In this document: one piece after another, positions 1-10,481 of the stretch | Layout of the letters: each line of letters begins with the position of its first letter | Position numbering within the stretch: position 1 is the first letter of the stretch | The notes under the pieces: model-generated | Databases searched by the model: none | Seen by the model: the letters and a program-made list of their open reading frames with translations, nothing else | What the model was told of the DNA's origin: nothing | Translations under genes and position numbers: made by a program | Assembly (NCBI GenBank): GCA_015075005.1 | Contig: JABTVC010000002.1 | Location: 1,470,259 to 1,534,258, forward strand | Origin: Planctomycetia bacterium | GTDB lineage: Bacteria > Planctomycetota > Brocadiia > Brocadiales > Brocadiaceae | DNA length: 64,000 bases | Direction of reading: 5' to 3'

Positions 1-1
1 C

Positions 2-2929
2 GCGCAGAAAGACTTCGAACGGGCTACACGATTAGGCCTTAAAGGCCGCGAGGCCCAGTTGTGGATTTGGGCGACCGAGGCCATGAGTGGAATCATTCTA
101 TTTCCCGATCATGCGTTAGGGGGTGGCCCCAGAAGCCTTCGCTCGCAAGAACCGGCGGTGGTCAGTATTCCAGGTCATGTGGCTCAGGGAAGTGACGATT
201 ATTCCACCGAGTACGGCACTTTTATCGTCTATCAGCTCGCAATGGAATATCAAAAACATCGCCTGCCGGCAGACTTCGGCGGATCGGGCAACCCCAACGG
301 GACAAAAAGTCCGCAGATGCGGCAAGCTATGCTGAAAGCCGGGCAACTGTTTGCTGAGCGCAACTATCGACGACCGGAGCTAACCTCGCTGAACGTCTCA
401 CGAGCGAAGCAGACGTCCGGCCACCAGACAGGCAGCGGCACCCTGGCACATGTGGAGCGTGCACTCGCCGGGAATCCTGGTGATCCAGATGCTCAGTACC
501 AGGCTGGCAAAGCCTGGCTCGATGCCGGACACCTCGCCAGTGCTCGTCGAGCTTTCACGATCGCATTGACGCTCAGGACCGATTTCCCCGATGCCTACGT
601 GGGGCGAGCCACAGCCGCAGCAAAGCTGGGCGACGAGAAACGAATGACTGCAGATCTTGCAGTCTTTAAGAAAAGCGGCCGGCCTGCGGCACGCACATCC
701 ATGTCCGCGGTCGAAGAGGAATTAAGCAAGTACAAAGTTAAGGGCCCGGCAGAGAAACTTATGGCCGGGTTGCAGGACGCATCACGTTCCGGAAAGCCTA
801 TGGAGCAATTGACAGCCCTGGCATCGAAAGTGCACCGTGCGATGGGGGAGCAGCGGCTTCGCTATGACGAACTCTATCAAGACCGTTTGCGCGTTCTTGA
901 AGATACCGTGCGGGGCAATCCCAAGAGTCCGGACAAGCTGGTTGATCTGGCCAGGTACATCGTCGAGGAAGCCGACAACCGTGGGGAAAAAGTCGAGCCC
1001 CGCCGGGAGTTGCAAACATATCGGTTTCAGGAATCGCGTGAAAAAGAACTGGAACGGGCGATTGAACTGGCAGATCGTGCGCTGACACTTAATGCGAAGC
1101 ACGTCGGAGCCATGATGCAAAAGGCAATAGCTTTGACAGCCTTAAAGCAATACAATCAGGCCGACAAGCTGGCAGATCAGGCTTTGGATTTGGCCGGAAA
1201 CAATCCCGATGCCCTGCGGCTCTATGCAAAGTTTCGCGCAATGCGAGCCAATCAAATGTCCAGTGAGGCCTGGAGCCTCCGTCAAGAACGGTGCTCGAGT
1301 TCGTCTCACGATGAAAACCGAAGCGACGGCGTCTATCGGGTGACAACGACAACCTGCTATCCGCCCTCACAGGCCGACTTGCAGCGGGCCGCACAGCTGG
1401 ATACGCTGGCAGCCGAGTTGCGGCGCCGAGCCAAAACAGCCCTGGAGAAAGCGGCGAAAGTCACCAAAGGCACAGTGGATGGGTTCCTGATTCTCGCCGA
1501 CCTCGCCTTGTGGGAAGGAAAAACTACAGAGGCACAGGCGGCTCTCGAACAAGCCGTCAAGCTCGATCCCAAATCATTAGAGGCCCAGGATCGCCTTGTA
1601 CAGTTCTGTGCACAATCCGGGTTACAGGAGAAGGCGGAAGAGCAGCAGTTGATTGCCGCGAACCTGATTCACACGACCGCCGCGCCTCTGCTGAGATTGG
1701 CCTGGAGTAGAATGGAAAAAACCGCCTGGCAGGGAGCCAGGGGTTATCTTAGCCGAGCGATCCTGGTTGATCCAGAAGACGCCCGCATCCCTGCCTACCT
1801 CGGCGTGGTTTTCGAAGGAGAAGACAAGATAAAGGACGCTACGGCGGCTTATCGTGTGGCATTGGCCTTAGAAGAGGCGCGCCTGCAGTTGGATGAACCG
1901 TCGACGCAGAAAGACAATCCTTTAGGGCGTGACGCGCTGGATTTTGGATTGGCGATTCAGGGGCATTTTCATCTTGCCGCGTTTGCGGAGCGGACCGGAA
2001 ACCAGAGTGAGGCGCTTGGACACTATCAAGCGGTGCTTGGCTATGAACAACGGATGCAGCGCGGATTCGAATCGCGCCAGATGTTCACCGCAATGTGGCC
2101 GGATCAGAAGCCGGACAATGGAGCCGTGGTGATAGCGCCGAAGAATGCAGCGACGCTTGTCGCCGACGCACATCTTCGCGCAGGCAAAATATTATCGGCG
2201 ATGGGCAAACAAGAGGACGCCATCGGACACTTCCAGATCGCAGCCCAATACGGGCCATTGAAGATGGCCGGTATCCCTCAGATCGGCAATGCCAATGGGG
2301 ATACCAATTTCAGCGGCATCGCCGGCGCGCCGGCGTCGGAAGCTCAGTTCTATCTGGCCAAAGAATTGGTCGCGAAAGGAGATGTGCAGGGAGCCCAAAA
2401 AGTATTGTACGAGGCCGGGCGCAATCTTCCGGATCACCTGCGCAAGGATTTGAACGAACTGAACCTGGCTATGTCACGCATGGATGCGCGCCCGCCGAGT
2501 GATCCCTATGCCGGCATGAGCAAGGAAGAACATCGGTACGCTGAACTGCAAGATCAACGCAACAAAGAAGGGATGCGCCAGGCAATGAAACACCTGTCTC
2601 CCGCCACGAGTCTCGTTCCGGAACTGGTCGGTCGATGGGAGATGACGCCGGACAATAAATTTCTACCTAAAAAGATACTGACCATCGAGAACAGCTCCAA
2701 TTACACGCTGGTCTCAACGAACGACGGCTCGGCGAAACGCGGAATGATTCACATGCAGGGGGGACGAGGCAAGGGTCACGGCAGGCCCGAGCCGTCAAGC
2801 GGCCAGATGATGCTCTACGATGATACCTCAGGACAGATGGGTACCATGTGGTTCGAATTCACGGACACCAACGTGATGCAGATTACTGATCTCGACGGCA
2901 TCGTATACCAGGCGCAGCGGCAGCGGTGA
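2..2929 (+). CDS. TPR-repeat protein, 5'-truncated by the window edge
   Basis: The reading frame is open from the first bases, so the gene starts upstream of the window; a TTG at 59 is only an internal codon. About 970 codons are visible. They are dominated by tetratricopeptide-like helical pairs, for example around 460-640, 1040-1200 and 1450-1900, which usually mediate protein-protein contacts. A Ser- and Cys-containing loop lies near codon 415. The last 100 residues leave the TPR pattern and look beta-rich, beginning with a GRWEM motif that resembles the start of lipocalin-like domains (weak resemblance). The gene is visibly richer in G and C than everything downstream, which suggests transfer or a different compositional island. 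The specific function is unknown. Confidence 0.8.
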   Translation, partial: AQKDFERATRLGLKGREAQLWIWATEAMSGIILFPDHALGGGPRSLRSQEPAVVSIPGHVAQGSDDYSTEYGTFIVYQLAMEYQKHRLPADFGGSGNPNGTKSPQMRQAMLKAGQLFAERNYRRPELTSLNVSRAKQTSGHQTGSGTLAHVERALAGNPGDPDAQYQAGKAWLDAGHLASARRAFTIALTLRTDFPDAYVGRATAAAKLGDEKRMTADLAVFKKSGRPAARTSMSAVEEELSKYKVKGPAEKLMAGLQDASRSGKPMEQLTALASKVHRAMGEQRLRYDELYQDRLRVLEDTVRGNPKSPDKLVDLARYIVEEADNRGEKVEPRRELQTYRFQESREKELERAIELADRALTLNAKHVGAMMQKAIALTALKQYNQADKLADQALDLAGNNPDALRLYAKFRAMRANQMSSEAWSLRQERCSSSSHDENRSDGVYRVTTTTCYPPSQADLQRAAQLDTLAAELRRRAKTALEKAAKVTKGTVDGFLILADLALWEGKTTEAQAALEQAVKLDPKSLEAQDRLVQFCAQSGLQEKAEEQQLIAANLIHTTAAPLLRLAWSRMEKTAWQGARGYLSRAILVDPEDARIPAYLGVVFEGEDKIKDATAAYRVALALEEARLQLDEPSTQKDNPLGRDALDFGLAIQGHFHLAAFAERTGNQSEALGHYQAVLGYEQRMQRGFESRQMFTAMWPDQKPDNGAVVIAPKNAATLVADAHLRAGKILSAMGKQEDAIGHFQIAAQYGPLKMAGIPQIGNANGDTNFSGIAGAPASEAQFYLAKELVAKGDVQGAQKVLYEAGRNLPDHLRKDLNELNLAMSRMDARPPSDPYAGMSKEEHRYAELQDQRNKEGMRQAMKHLSPATSLVPELVGRWEMTPDNKFLPKKILTIENSSNYTLVSTNDGSAKRGMIHMQGGRGKGHGRPEPSSGQMMLYDDTSGQMGTMWFEFTDTNVMQITDLDGIVYQAQRQR

Positions 2930-3094
2930 GACGCGACAACTCGATTCACCATTCTTTACTGCATATTACGGAAATAGGCAACTTTGAAGAGACCTGTGCG
3001 GTAATACAGCACACCGGGACATGTGAGGGGGCGGTTGGGTAAATGTCCATTCCACCTTAATTCATTCATTGACAACGTAAAGATCGACTGCAAC

Positions 3095-3244
3095 ATGGAC
3101 AACAAACAGAATGATATACAACGTGACAGATGGTTTAAGGATGGAAAACCCATACCTCACCAGGAATTGCAAAAACTGATCGAAGAGGAGGACGAGAAGG
3201 CTCGTGAGAAAGAGCGTAAACGGCTGGCAGTCAGGTATGGGTAA
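3095..3244 (+). CDS. small charged hypothetical protein
   Basis: A 49-residue, highly charged protein starting MDNKQNDIQRDRWF and ending in a Lys/Arg/Glu-rich helix (EEEDEKAREKERKRLAVRYG). The frame stays open upstream to 3023, but the ATG at 3095 gives the cleaner start because the upstream residues look non-coding. No family is recognised. It lies between the GC-rich TPR gene and the next hypothetical gene on the same strand, with a 44-bp gap to the latter. It may be a small regulatory or DNA-binding protein, but this is not supported beyond composition. Confidence 0.4.
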   Translation: MDNKQNDIQRDRWFKDGKPIPHQELQKLIEEEDEKAREKERKRLAVRYG

Positions 3245-3288
3245 GTTGGATTTGGCGATATACTGACGAAGTACATTGGGGTATTAAA

Positions 3289-4062
3289 ATGGGATTTCTA
3301 GGTGCACCTGATGATTCACTGCCCAAAGTCAGAAACATATGGCACATGGAAGAGCGAAAAGCTCCAGCAGAAGTGGCTGTACTGGCTCAGGCCTTCCAGG
3401 GTGGTGCAATTGCCTTCGGCGCCAATCCGCAAATGAAAGAATACACTGACGTTCTGGATTTCAAGAAATTCGCAGCCCCCGCCACCTGGATGAGGGGAAC
3501 CGAAAACTCAAACATTGGCCAAAGAACTAAAATAACCTTTCAACCATCGATGCAATCTGACCTGGAGATATCCGCCTATTATCGCGGTCTTCCAATAGGC
3601 GAAAAGTCCGGGCAGGCGTTCCATGATTTGATTGCGGCCAATTCAAACTTAAACGCCCCCAGAGTTCTCTTTGCCGAAAAGCTTGACCCGGTCGGCACAA
3701 CTTTGGCGCCGAGCGCTGCAGAAGCAGAGCTTCTTAAGAGTCTTACCGATGTTATGGGAATATCGACAACGGGAGACAATCAAATAACCAATCCACACAA
3801 GCCGCCTCACCCGTACGCGCCGGCTTTTCATGTCGAAAGCGTGCAGCTCAGACCGGTTAACGGTACATCTGTGCTTGAAGTGGAAGGTGCGTTTGTCGAC
3901 GATCAGGGCAAGCCGAGGAACTACTACAAGGGTGTCTTTCTTGATTTCGATCGCACCACGGGAAGACATATCCATCAGGTTTTCTTGCAGGGTTCCGACA
4001 AAACTGCCTTTACACAGAACAACGTCTCTTACGAAGCGAGCGTCAATTCGCTTGTCTGGTGA
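3289..4062 (+). CDS. hypothetical protein, 257 aa
   Basis: A single open frame of 257 residues with an ATG preceded by a GGGG-containing stretch. There is no signal peptide and no membrane segment. The sequence alternates short beta-like segments; a C-terminal part (about 180-257) reads as a beta-rich domain with FHVESVQLRPVNGTSVLEVE and a KGVFLDFDRTTGRHIHQVFL segment. I do not recognise the family. The neighbouring small gene is on the same strand, so the pair may be co-transcribed. Confidence 0.6.
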   Translation: MGFLGAPDDSLPKVRNIWHMEERKAPAEVAVLAQAFQGGAIAFGANPQMKEYTDVLDFKKFAAPATWMRGTENSNIGQRTKITFQPSMQSDLEISAYYRGLPIGEKSGQAFHDLIAANSNLNAPRVLFAEKLDPVGTTLAPSAAEAELLKSLTDVMGISTTGDNQITNPHKPPHPYAPAFHVESVQLRPVNGTSVLEVEGAFVDDQGKPRNYYKGVFLDFDRTTGRHIHQVFLQGSDKTAFTQNNVSYEASVNSLVW

Positions 4063-4185
4063 AAGTGTCTGGCCTGGATATTCATGAATTCGGGGCAAAT
4101 TACATGTCCTCCGAAGGGCACTATTGCTTCTGCCGGAAATTAACCAGGATTAGCTTGCGCCTATAGTTTAATGGCATATGCCCTT

Positions 4186-5773
4186 TTATGCAAAGCCGCG
4201 TTCACGCTTCTTTTGGGACTTTTGCCCGGCGGGTATAACTTCAGGCACATAAACCTTCTTTTCCGTCTCCTCTTTCTTCCTGGCTTTCGGTTCGTCATCC
4301 CAACCGATTTTTTCAAGGAAATGGTCATAGTTCCCAAAAAAAAGCTGCGCATTCTCTTCGTTGAAAACGATCAACTTGGCGATGTCACGCAGGATCATTT
4401 CGCTATGTGTAACAATGATGACCGCCCCTTCGTATTCGTCGAGCTGTTCGGTGAGCTCTTCTATCGATTCCATGTCGAGGTGGTTAGTTGGTTCATCGAG
4501 GGCAGGAGGTTTGTTGGGTTGGCCAATATCTTACCCAGCAACACGCGGCTCGTTCACCGCCGGAAAGCACACTGATCTTCTTTTTCCGCCGCGTCACCGG
4601 GAAACATCATCGCGCCGGCGAGACTGCGAAGGCGCTGGTTATTGAGCGACGGGTTCGACTTGCTCAATTCATCCAGGACGTTGCATTCAAGGTTAAGCCG
4701 CTGGATGTTTGTCTGCCCAAAATGGCCTATTTTATACCGGGGTGAGTAATCATCGCACCGGTGAGTGGTTTAGCTCACCGGCGAGAAGGTTCAGCAGCGT
4801 AGATTTTCCCCTGCCGTTTTTCCCAATGATGGCGATGCGGTCCTGTGCATCCACGGAGAATGTCAGATCCTTAAACAGTACATTGTGCGGATTGCCGTCG
4901 TAGGAGAACGATAGGTTACGCGCTTCCATCACGACTTTGCCGGGACACTTTACGTGATTGAACGGAATGCCAGCATCGCATCGTGGTCAAGCTTTTCGAT
5001 ACGCTCCATCTTGTCCAGTAGCTTCAAGCGAGACTGGGCACGACCGGCTGTGCTGGCGCGCGCCATGTTGCGCGCCACAAATTCTTCGATCTCCTTTATC
5101 CGTTTTCCTGGTGGACACGGGTCTTTTCGTGAATTTCATCCTCGTGATCGAGGGTTTCGAAAAAGGTGACAGTATCCCCTTTCAGATTGCGGATCTGCCG
5201 GCGGAGTACACCCAGCGTATGGGTGGTCACTTCATCCTTAAAGCCGCGGTCGTGCGTGATGATAATGACTTCCCCCTGGAATGACCGGAGCCAACCTTTG
5301 AGCCAGCGAAGGCTAATGATGTCGAGGTAATTGGTCGGTTCGTCCAGCAAAAGCATGTGGGGGTTTTGTACCAGCAGCTTTGCCAGATTTATCCGTATCT
5401 GGTAACCGCCGGAAAAACTCTCTGGCGGTTTTTCCATATCTGGTTCGGTGAAACCCAGGCCGAACAGTATTTTTTCCGCTTTCCAGTGGTCGTATATTTC
5501 GTCTTCCGAAAGGGCGGTAGCCACCTCTTCCAGCACCGTTTTCCTGGTGAATTTAAGGTGCTGCTCAAGCGTTCCGATTTTGTACCCCTTTGGTATGCTG
5601 ATGATGCCGCTGTCGGGTCGCTCTTCCCCCAGGATGAGGCGGAAGAGAGTTGATTTGCCACTGCCGTTACGCCCAACAAAACCGACCTTTTCACGCGCGC
5701 CGATGCTCAAAGTAACGTCTCTGTATAGTACCTGTTTGCCGTAGGATTTGGTTAGGTTGCTTATTTGTATCAT
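4186..5773 (-). pseudogene. ABC-F family ATPase, several frameshifts
   Basis: Read from 5773 leftwards, the first 225 codons encode a complete first nucleotide-binding domain: Walker A GRNGSGKST near residue 35, signature SFSGGYQIR and Walker B LLLDEPTNYLD. The frame then breaks near 5096. The linker, with its ARNMARASTAGRAQSR helix typical of ABC-F proteins, is in another frame. The second domain Walker A (GKNGRGKST) is at about 4840 and LDEPTNHLD at about 4480, followed by the last 90 residues to 4186. There are no membrane segments, as expected for ABC-F proteins, which act on ribosomes. At least three indels separate the pieces. They could be sequencing errors, because the conserved motifs themselves are undamaged, or early decay. 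Confidence 0.8.
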
Positions 5774-6003
5774 TTCATTATCCGCTTTCCTTTAAAGTCA
5801 ATAACAAATAAATCGGTGTCTTTGTTTTGTTCATACTATAATAAAATAGATCGATAATTTAAACAACTAAATGCATTATTTGCATGTCGATTCTTGCTTT
5901 TCCCTGTAGTTTTGCATTACAATTGATGAAAGGTCGTTTTGCATTTTAAGCACTTTGGTTGCAGCTATGTTGCACCAGGTATTTTCACTTCCCTGTGAGC
6001 CCC

Positions 6004-9000
6004 ATGAAAGAATTTCTTAAAATCCTGAAAGAAAATAAACAATATAAGGAGATTATGCACAGCCTCCTGGCCGGGAAGGATTGTACTGTTAACGGACTTT
6101 GGGGTTCATCCGCGAACTTCCTTATCGCGGCCATTGCCGGGGAACGATTGAAGGAGAGTAAGGTAAGACCTAAATTGCTTGTGGTTGTGCCCAATAGTGA
6201 AGAAGCAGATGAGGACAGGGAAGATATCGATACCTTTTTGCAAGGTCATACCAGTCTTTTCCCGGCCATTGAAAATATATTTGCCGATGATTTTGAGGGT
6301 GACGGTGATATACAGGCACAGAGGATTCATATTCTCAATCAAATACTCCATGACGACGTTCATGTAAAGCACAATCTGGATATCATTGTAGCACCGGTTC
6401 AGGCGCTTTTACAATCCGTGCCGTCTCCACGGTTACTATCTGAAAATATCCTGAGCATCCAGCGGAACAGGGAATATCCGCTGGAAGAACTCACTGCGTG
6501 GCTGCACGATCGCCACTACCGACTAACCAGTCAGGTTGAAAATGCGGGGGAATATGCCTTACGCGGCGGTATTATTGATATTTTTCCTTTTGCCTCAGAT
6601 ACTCCTTACCGAATCGAATATTTTGGAGATGAAATTGAATCTATCCGCAAATTTAATGTTGAGTCTCAGCTTTCTGAACAAGACTTAGATACGTGCCAGA
6701 TACTTGCTGTTGATAAGATTTATACCGCAAACGCTCTTCCAGGAGAATCCGGAAAAACATCTCTCTTGACCTACCTTAGGAGAGAAACCTGGATTGTCCT
6801 TAAGGAACCTGCAAACATAGAAAACAGGGTAAAAGCGATATTGGCTAGCATCGATGCTGAAGATGGTGAGTCTGACCTTAGGAAGGTGAGTACGGACAAA
6901 CAATCCCCATTCAAAGGGTACGGGGACAAGGTTTGCCTATGTCACCCATGCGGGGAAATCTTCAGTAGCCTGAGCGACTTCAGAAAGATTGCCTTATCGA
7001 AACTGCCGGTAGTATCAAATAACGGGGATTATACATTCCATGTTCAGTCTGCAGACAATTTTCCTCAAAATATTCAGGAGATCACAGCAGAACTGGGCAA
7101 AGTCATAGAGGCCAATGCCCGTACGGTTATTATTTGCAACAATGAAGCGGAGGAACATCGGTTTCAGGAGATTATCAGTGGTTCGGATATGAAACGTGAT
7201 AATCAGGTAGAATTGCGGAAGGGACACCTGCGCAGCGGGTTTCAATTCTCTGATATACACATCGCCATCCTTGCACACCATGAAATCTTTCATCGTTACC
7301 AGCAGCGCCGTGAGTCGAAAAAGCCCATCCAGACCAGGGCAATAGACTCCTTTCTTGATCTGAAAAAGGGGAATTATGTCGTGCATGTGAGCCACGGCAT
7401 CGGACGTTATTTGGGGATGGAAACGCTGGAAGAGGAGGGATGCAAGAGGGAGTACCTTGTCCTGGAATTTGAAGAGGGGACAAAGATCTATGTGCCTGCA
7501 ACGAAGATTGAGTTGGTACAAAAGTACATCGGCAGTTCAGATCACAGACCACGACTCGATAAAATTGGTTCAAAGTCGTGGGAGATGCGGAAAAAACGTA
7601 CAGAGAATGCCGTTAAGGATGTTGCCAGTGATTTACTGCGTGTTCAGGCACTGCGGAATGCCAAGGAGGGTATTTCTTATCCGGATGATACGGAATGGCA
7701 GAGGGAATTTGAGGAGTCATTCCTCTATGAAGAGACCCCTGACCAGCTTCAGGTTATTGAAGACATCAAGCGTGACATGGAGTCGAAGATGCCCATGGAC
7801 CGTCTCATCTGTGGTGACGTTGGGTATGGCAAAACAGAGCTTGCCATGCGGGCAGCCTTCAAGTCTGTCATGTATGGAAAACAGGTGGCGGTGCTGGTAC
7901 CCACGACGATCCTTGCACAACAGCACTATGCGACTTTTTCTGAACGCATGGCCGATTATCCGGTAAAAATAGGGGTATTAAGCAGGTTTAAGACACGCAG
8001 GGAGCAGAAAGAAACCCTGGAGAAGACGGCCGCCGGTATGGTTGATATCCTCATTGGTACGCATCGTCTTTTACAGAAAGACGTCTATTTCAAAGACCTT
8101 GGTCTCGTGATTATTGACGAAGAGCAACGATTTGGAGTTGAGCATAAGGAGCGATTGAAAAGATTACGACAGATGGTGGATGTGCTCACCTTAACGGCAA
8201 CACCAATTCCCAGGACACTCCACATGTCACTCATGGGAATTAAGGATATTTCTTCACTGAACACACCGCCATTAGGCAGGCAGTCGATTCATACGCAAAT
8301 TATTCGTTTTGACCCGGAACGTATCCGGCATGCCATTATGCTGGAACTCAATCGTGACGGTCAGGTGTACTTTGTTCACAATCGGGTGTATAATATTGAA
8401 CGTATTGCCAAAAATCTATCGGCGATTGTACCTGGTGTAAGGATCATGACCGTCCATGGGCAGATGGACGAAAAACTTATGGAACAGAGGATGCGGGACT
8501 TTATTGATGGCCGTGCTGATCTCCTGGTTGCCACAACCATCATAGAATCTGGCCTGGATATTCCCAATGTCAACACAATATTTATCAATGACGCTGATAC
8601 CTTCGGACTCGCTGATCTGCATCAGTTGCGGGGGAGGGTAGGCAGATACAAACATCGTGCCTATGCCTATATCATATTACCCATCGATCGTCCTGTTACC
8701 CCGGAGGCAGAAAAGCGGGTAAAGGCCATTGAGGAATTTGCTGAATTGGGTGCGGGATTCCGGATTGCCATGCGTGACCTGGAGATCCGTGGGGCTGGAA
8801 ATATTCTGGGAACGGAGCAACATGGTCATATCGCGGCAGTAGGATACGAGATGTATTGCAGATTATTAGAATTGGCCGTGAGAAAGGCAAAGCACGAACC
8901 TGTGCATGAGCCTATAGATGTTTCCATCGATCTGAATCTGGAATCTTTTATTCCCACTACCTATATTCGGGAAGATACGTTAAAAATGGACCTCTATCGC

Positions 9001-9333
9001 AGATTGAATCGCTCCACCACCTTTAAGGAAGTAAGGGCTATTACTGAAGAAATAACAGACCGGTTTGGCAATATTCCTCATCCGGTAAGAAATCTGCTTT
9101 CTGAGAGTGAACTGAGGATTATTGCCCAACAGTCACAAATTCGTTCCATAGTACGGGTAGATGGTGTTTTAATTATCCAGGTTGCAGATTTGAAAAAAGC
9201 GGAAATAGGTTTAAAAAAACTGCAAAAATATATACGGGTTATTAACAAAGACACGTTGCATGTAAGACTTCCCGGAAAAGGAATGATGCCGGAGGATTTA
9301 CTAGACTTTTTAAAAAAAACAATTAAGATTTAG
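6004..9333 (+). CDS. mfd: transcription-repair coupling factor Mfd
   Basis: About 1109 residues from the ATG at 6004 (the frame extends upstream to a TTG at 5959), close to the usual 1150. Mfd removes RNA polymerase stalled at DNA lesions and recruits UvrA. Visible in order: a UvrB-like N-terminal module (ALRGGIIDIFPF near 200), the CarD-like RNA-polymerase-interacting domain (LKKGNYVVHVSHGIGRYLGM near 460), a RecG-like translocase with Walker A GDVGYGKTE, DEEQRFG box, TATPIPRTL and the RGRVGR motif, and the C-terminal TRCF domain. A long intergenic gap separates it from the divergent ABC-F gene. A parvulin gene follows 46 bp downstream on the same strand. Confidence 0.97.
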   Translation: MKEFLKILKENKQYKEIMHSLLAGKDCTVNGLWGSSANFLIAAIAGERLKESKVRPKLLVVVPNSEEADEDREDIDTFLQGHTSLFPAIENIFADDFEGDGDIQAQRIHILNQILHDDVHVKHNLDIIVAPVQALLQSVPSPRLLSENILSIQRNREYPLEELTAWLHDRHYRLTSQVENAGEYALRGGIIDIFPFASDTPYRIEYFGDEIESIRKFNVESQLSEQDLDTCQILAVDKIYTANALPGESGKTSLLTYLRRETWIVLKEPANIENRVKAILASIDAEDGESDLRKVSTDKQSPFKGYGDKVCLCHPCGEIFSSLSDFRKIALSKLPVVSNNGDYTFHVQSADNFPQNIQEITAELGKVIEANARTVIICNNEAEEHRFQEIISGSDMKRDNQVELRKGHLRSGFQFSDIHIAILAHHEIFHRYQQRRESKKPIQTRAIDSFLDLKKGNYVVHVSHGIGRYLGMETLEEEGCKREYLVLEFEEGTKIYVPATKIELVQKYIGSSDHRPRLDKIGSKSWEMRKKRTENAVKDVASDLLRVQALRNAKEGISYPDDTEWQREFEESFLYEETPDQLQVIEDIKRDMESKMPMDRLICGDVGYGKTELAMRAAFKSVMYGKQVAVLVPTTILAQQHYATFSERMADYPVKIGVLSRFKTRREQKETLEKTAAGMVDILIGTHRLLQKDVYFKDLGLVIIDEEQRFGVEHKERLKRLRQMVDVLTLTATPIPRTLHMSLMGIKDISSLNTPPLGRQSIHTQIIRFDPERIRHAIMLELNRDGQVYFVHNRVYNIERIAKNLSAIVPGVRIMTVHGQMDEKLMEQRMRDFIDGRADLLVATTIIESGLDIPNVNTIFINDADTFGLADLHQLRGRVGRYKHRAYAYIILPIDRPVTPEAEKRVKAIEEFAELGAGFRIAMRDLEIRGAGNILGTEQHGHIAAVGYEMYCRLLELAVRKAKHEPVHEPIDVSIDLNLESFIPTTYIREDTLKMDLYRRLNRSTTFKEVRAITEEITDRFGNIPHPVRNLLSESELRIIAQQSQIRSIVRVDGVLIIQVADLKKAEIGLKKLQKYIRVINKDTLHVRLPGKGMMPEDLLDFLKKTIKI

Positions 9334-9379
9334 CTTATACGAAACCCTGTTTCTAAAACCTTTTATTAAAGGGTGCAGA

Positions 9380-10381
9380 TTGAAAGTGTTTATACGAAAT
9401 ATCATAGGTATTTTATCGGTTATCTTTGTCGTATCTGGCGTTTCCTATGGGGATGTAGGAAATTTCAGCGAGAATAGTATTAATTCTATTAAGGCGGTCG
9501 TGGGTGACGAGATAATTACCCAGGGTGACGTTGTTAAACGTGCAGCAGTGGCCATTCACGAGGCGCAGGGGAAATATAATGAAAAGGAGTTTCTTGAGAA
9601 GGTTGACGAAATACTGAATGACACATTAGATGAATTGATTAACAGAAAGGTTCTGATTAAAGAGGCACGACGGCTGTTTGGCACGGATGAGATGCAAATG
9701 AAAGATGTAGAAAAAGACCTCGATTCTTTCATGAAGGGTGCGGTTAAGAATGTGGGTTCTTTGTCAAAATATTATGAAATTGCTGAATCTCAGGGGATAA
9801 ATCCGATTGAAAAGAAAAACGAACTGAAAGAAGATATTATGATAGACAAGATTATAAAAGATAATGTCTATAACAGGGTTAAAGTTCAACCAAAATTGTT
9901 AAAGCGCTATTATACAGAGAATATCGATGAATTCCGGCAAAAAAAAGAGGTGAGCCTCCGCCAAATCATGATTAAATTCTCTGCTCATAATAACAATAAA
10001 GAAGAAACGCTTTCCCTGACACAACAGATCATGAAGCGTCTTGAAAAAGGTGAAGATTTCTCAACCCTGGCGAAACAACATTCGGATGGTCCTCATGCAA
10101 AGAATGGCGGTCTGTTGAGTTTTGAGGAAGTTAATGAAATGAGAAAAGACCTCCGGGAAGTTGTTCATAGTTTAAAGGATAATGAACGGAGTACGATTAT
10201 AGAGTCGCCTGTTGGGTATCATATATTTAAAATGGAACTGATCAAACCTGAGAAAGTTCAGGAGTTTGAGGAAGTACAGGAAGAGATTTACAAAAAAATT
10301 TACCGTGAAGAAATTAACAGATTAAAAAGCCAGTATATAAACAGTCTGAAGGCGAGTGTCTTTGTCAAGGTTGTTAATTAA
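9380..10381 (+). CDS. SurA-like parvulin peptidyl-prolyl isomerase
   Basis: A 333-residue exported protein starting at TTG, just after an AAAGGG stretch. The first 24 residues form a signal peptide with a hydrophobic core ending near VSYG. An N-terminal SurA-like chaperone segment follows (VGDEIITQGDV, then a helical region), then a PpiC rotamase domain at about 190-290 (VSLRQIMIKF, then LAKQHSDGPHAKNGGLL and SPVGYHIFKM). Members of this family act in the periplasm on folding outer-membrane and secreted proteins. It lies 46 bp downstream of mfd, so read-through is plausible. Confidence 0.9.
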   Translation: MKVFIRNIIGILSVIFVVSGVSYGDVGNFSENSINSIKAVVGDEIITQGDVVKRAAVAIHEAQGKYNEKEFLEKVDEILNDTLDELINRKVLIKEARRLFGTDEMQMKDVEKDLDSFMKGAVKNVGSLSKYYEIAESQGINPIEKKNELKEDIMIDKIIKDNVYNRVKVQPKLLKRYYTENIDEFRQKKEVSLRQIMIKFSAHNNNKEETLSLTQQIMKRLEKGEDFSTLAKQHSDGPHAKNGGLLSFEEVNEMRKDLREVVHSLKDNERSTIIESPVGYHIFKMELIKPEKVQEFEEVQEEIYKKIYREEINRLKSQYINSLKASVFVKVVN

Positions 10382-10481
10382 TACAATACCCTTTCGTTAA
10401 ATAAAATATGAATTGAGATGCTTATGGATTAGAGAGATAATCTTTGGTTTCTTATCACGGGTTAGGGGCTAAAAAATTACT

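Noticed and set aside
4150-4180. tRNA-like text near 4155
   Set aside because: No cloverleaf or T-loop consensus; no tRNA or rRNA gene was recognised in the window.
5357-5744. Plus-strand frames across the ABC-F gene
   Set aside because: They overlap strong Walker A/B coding on the minus strand and have no family of their own.
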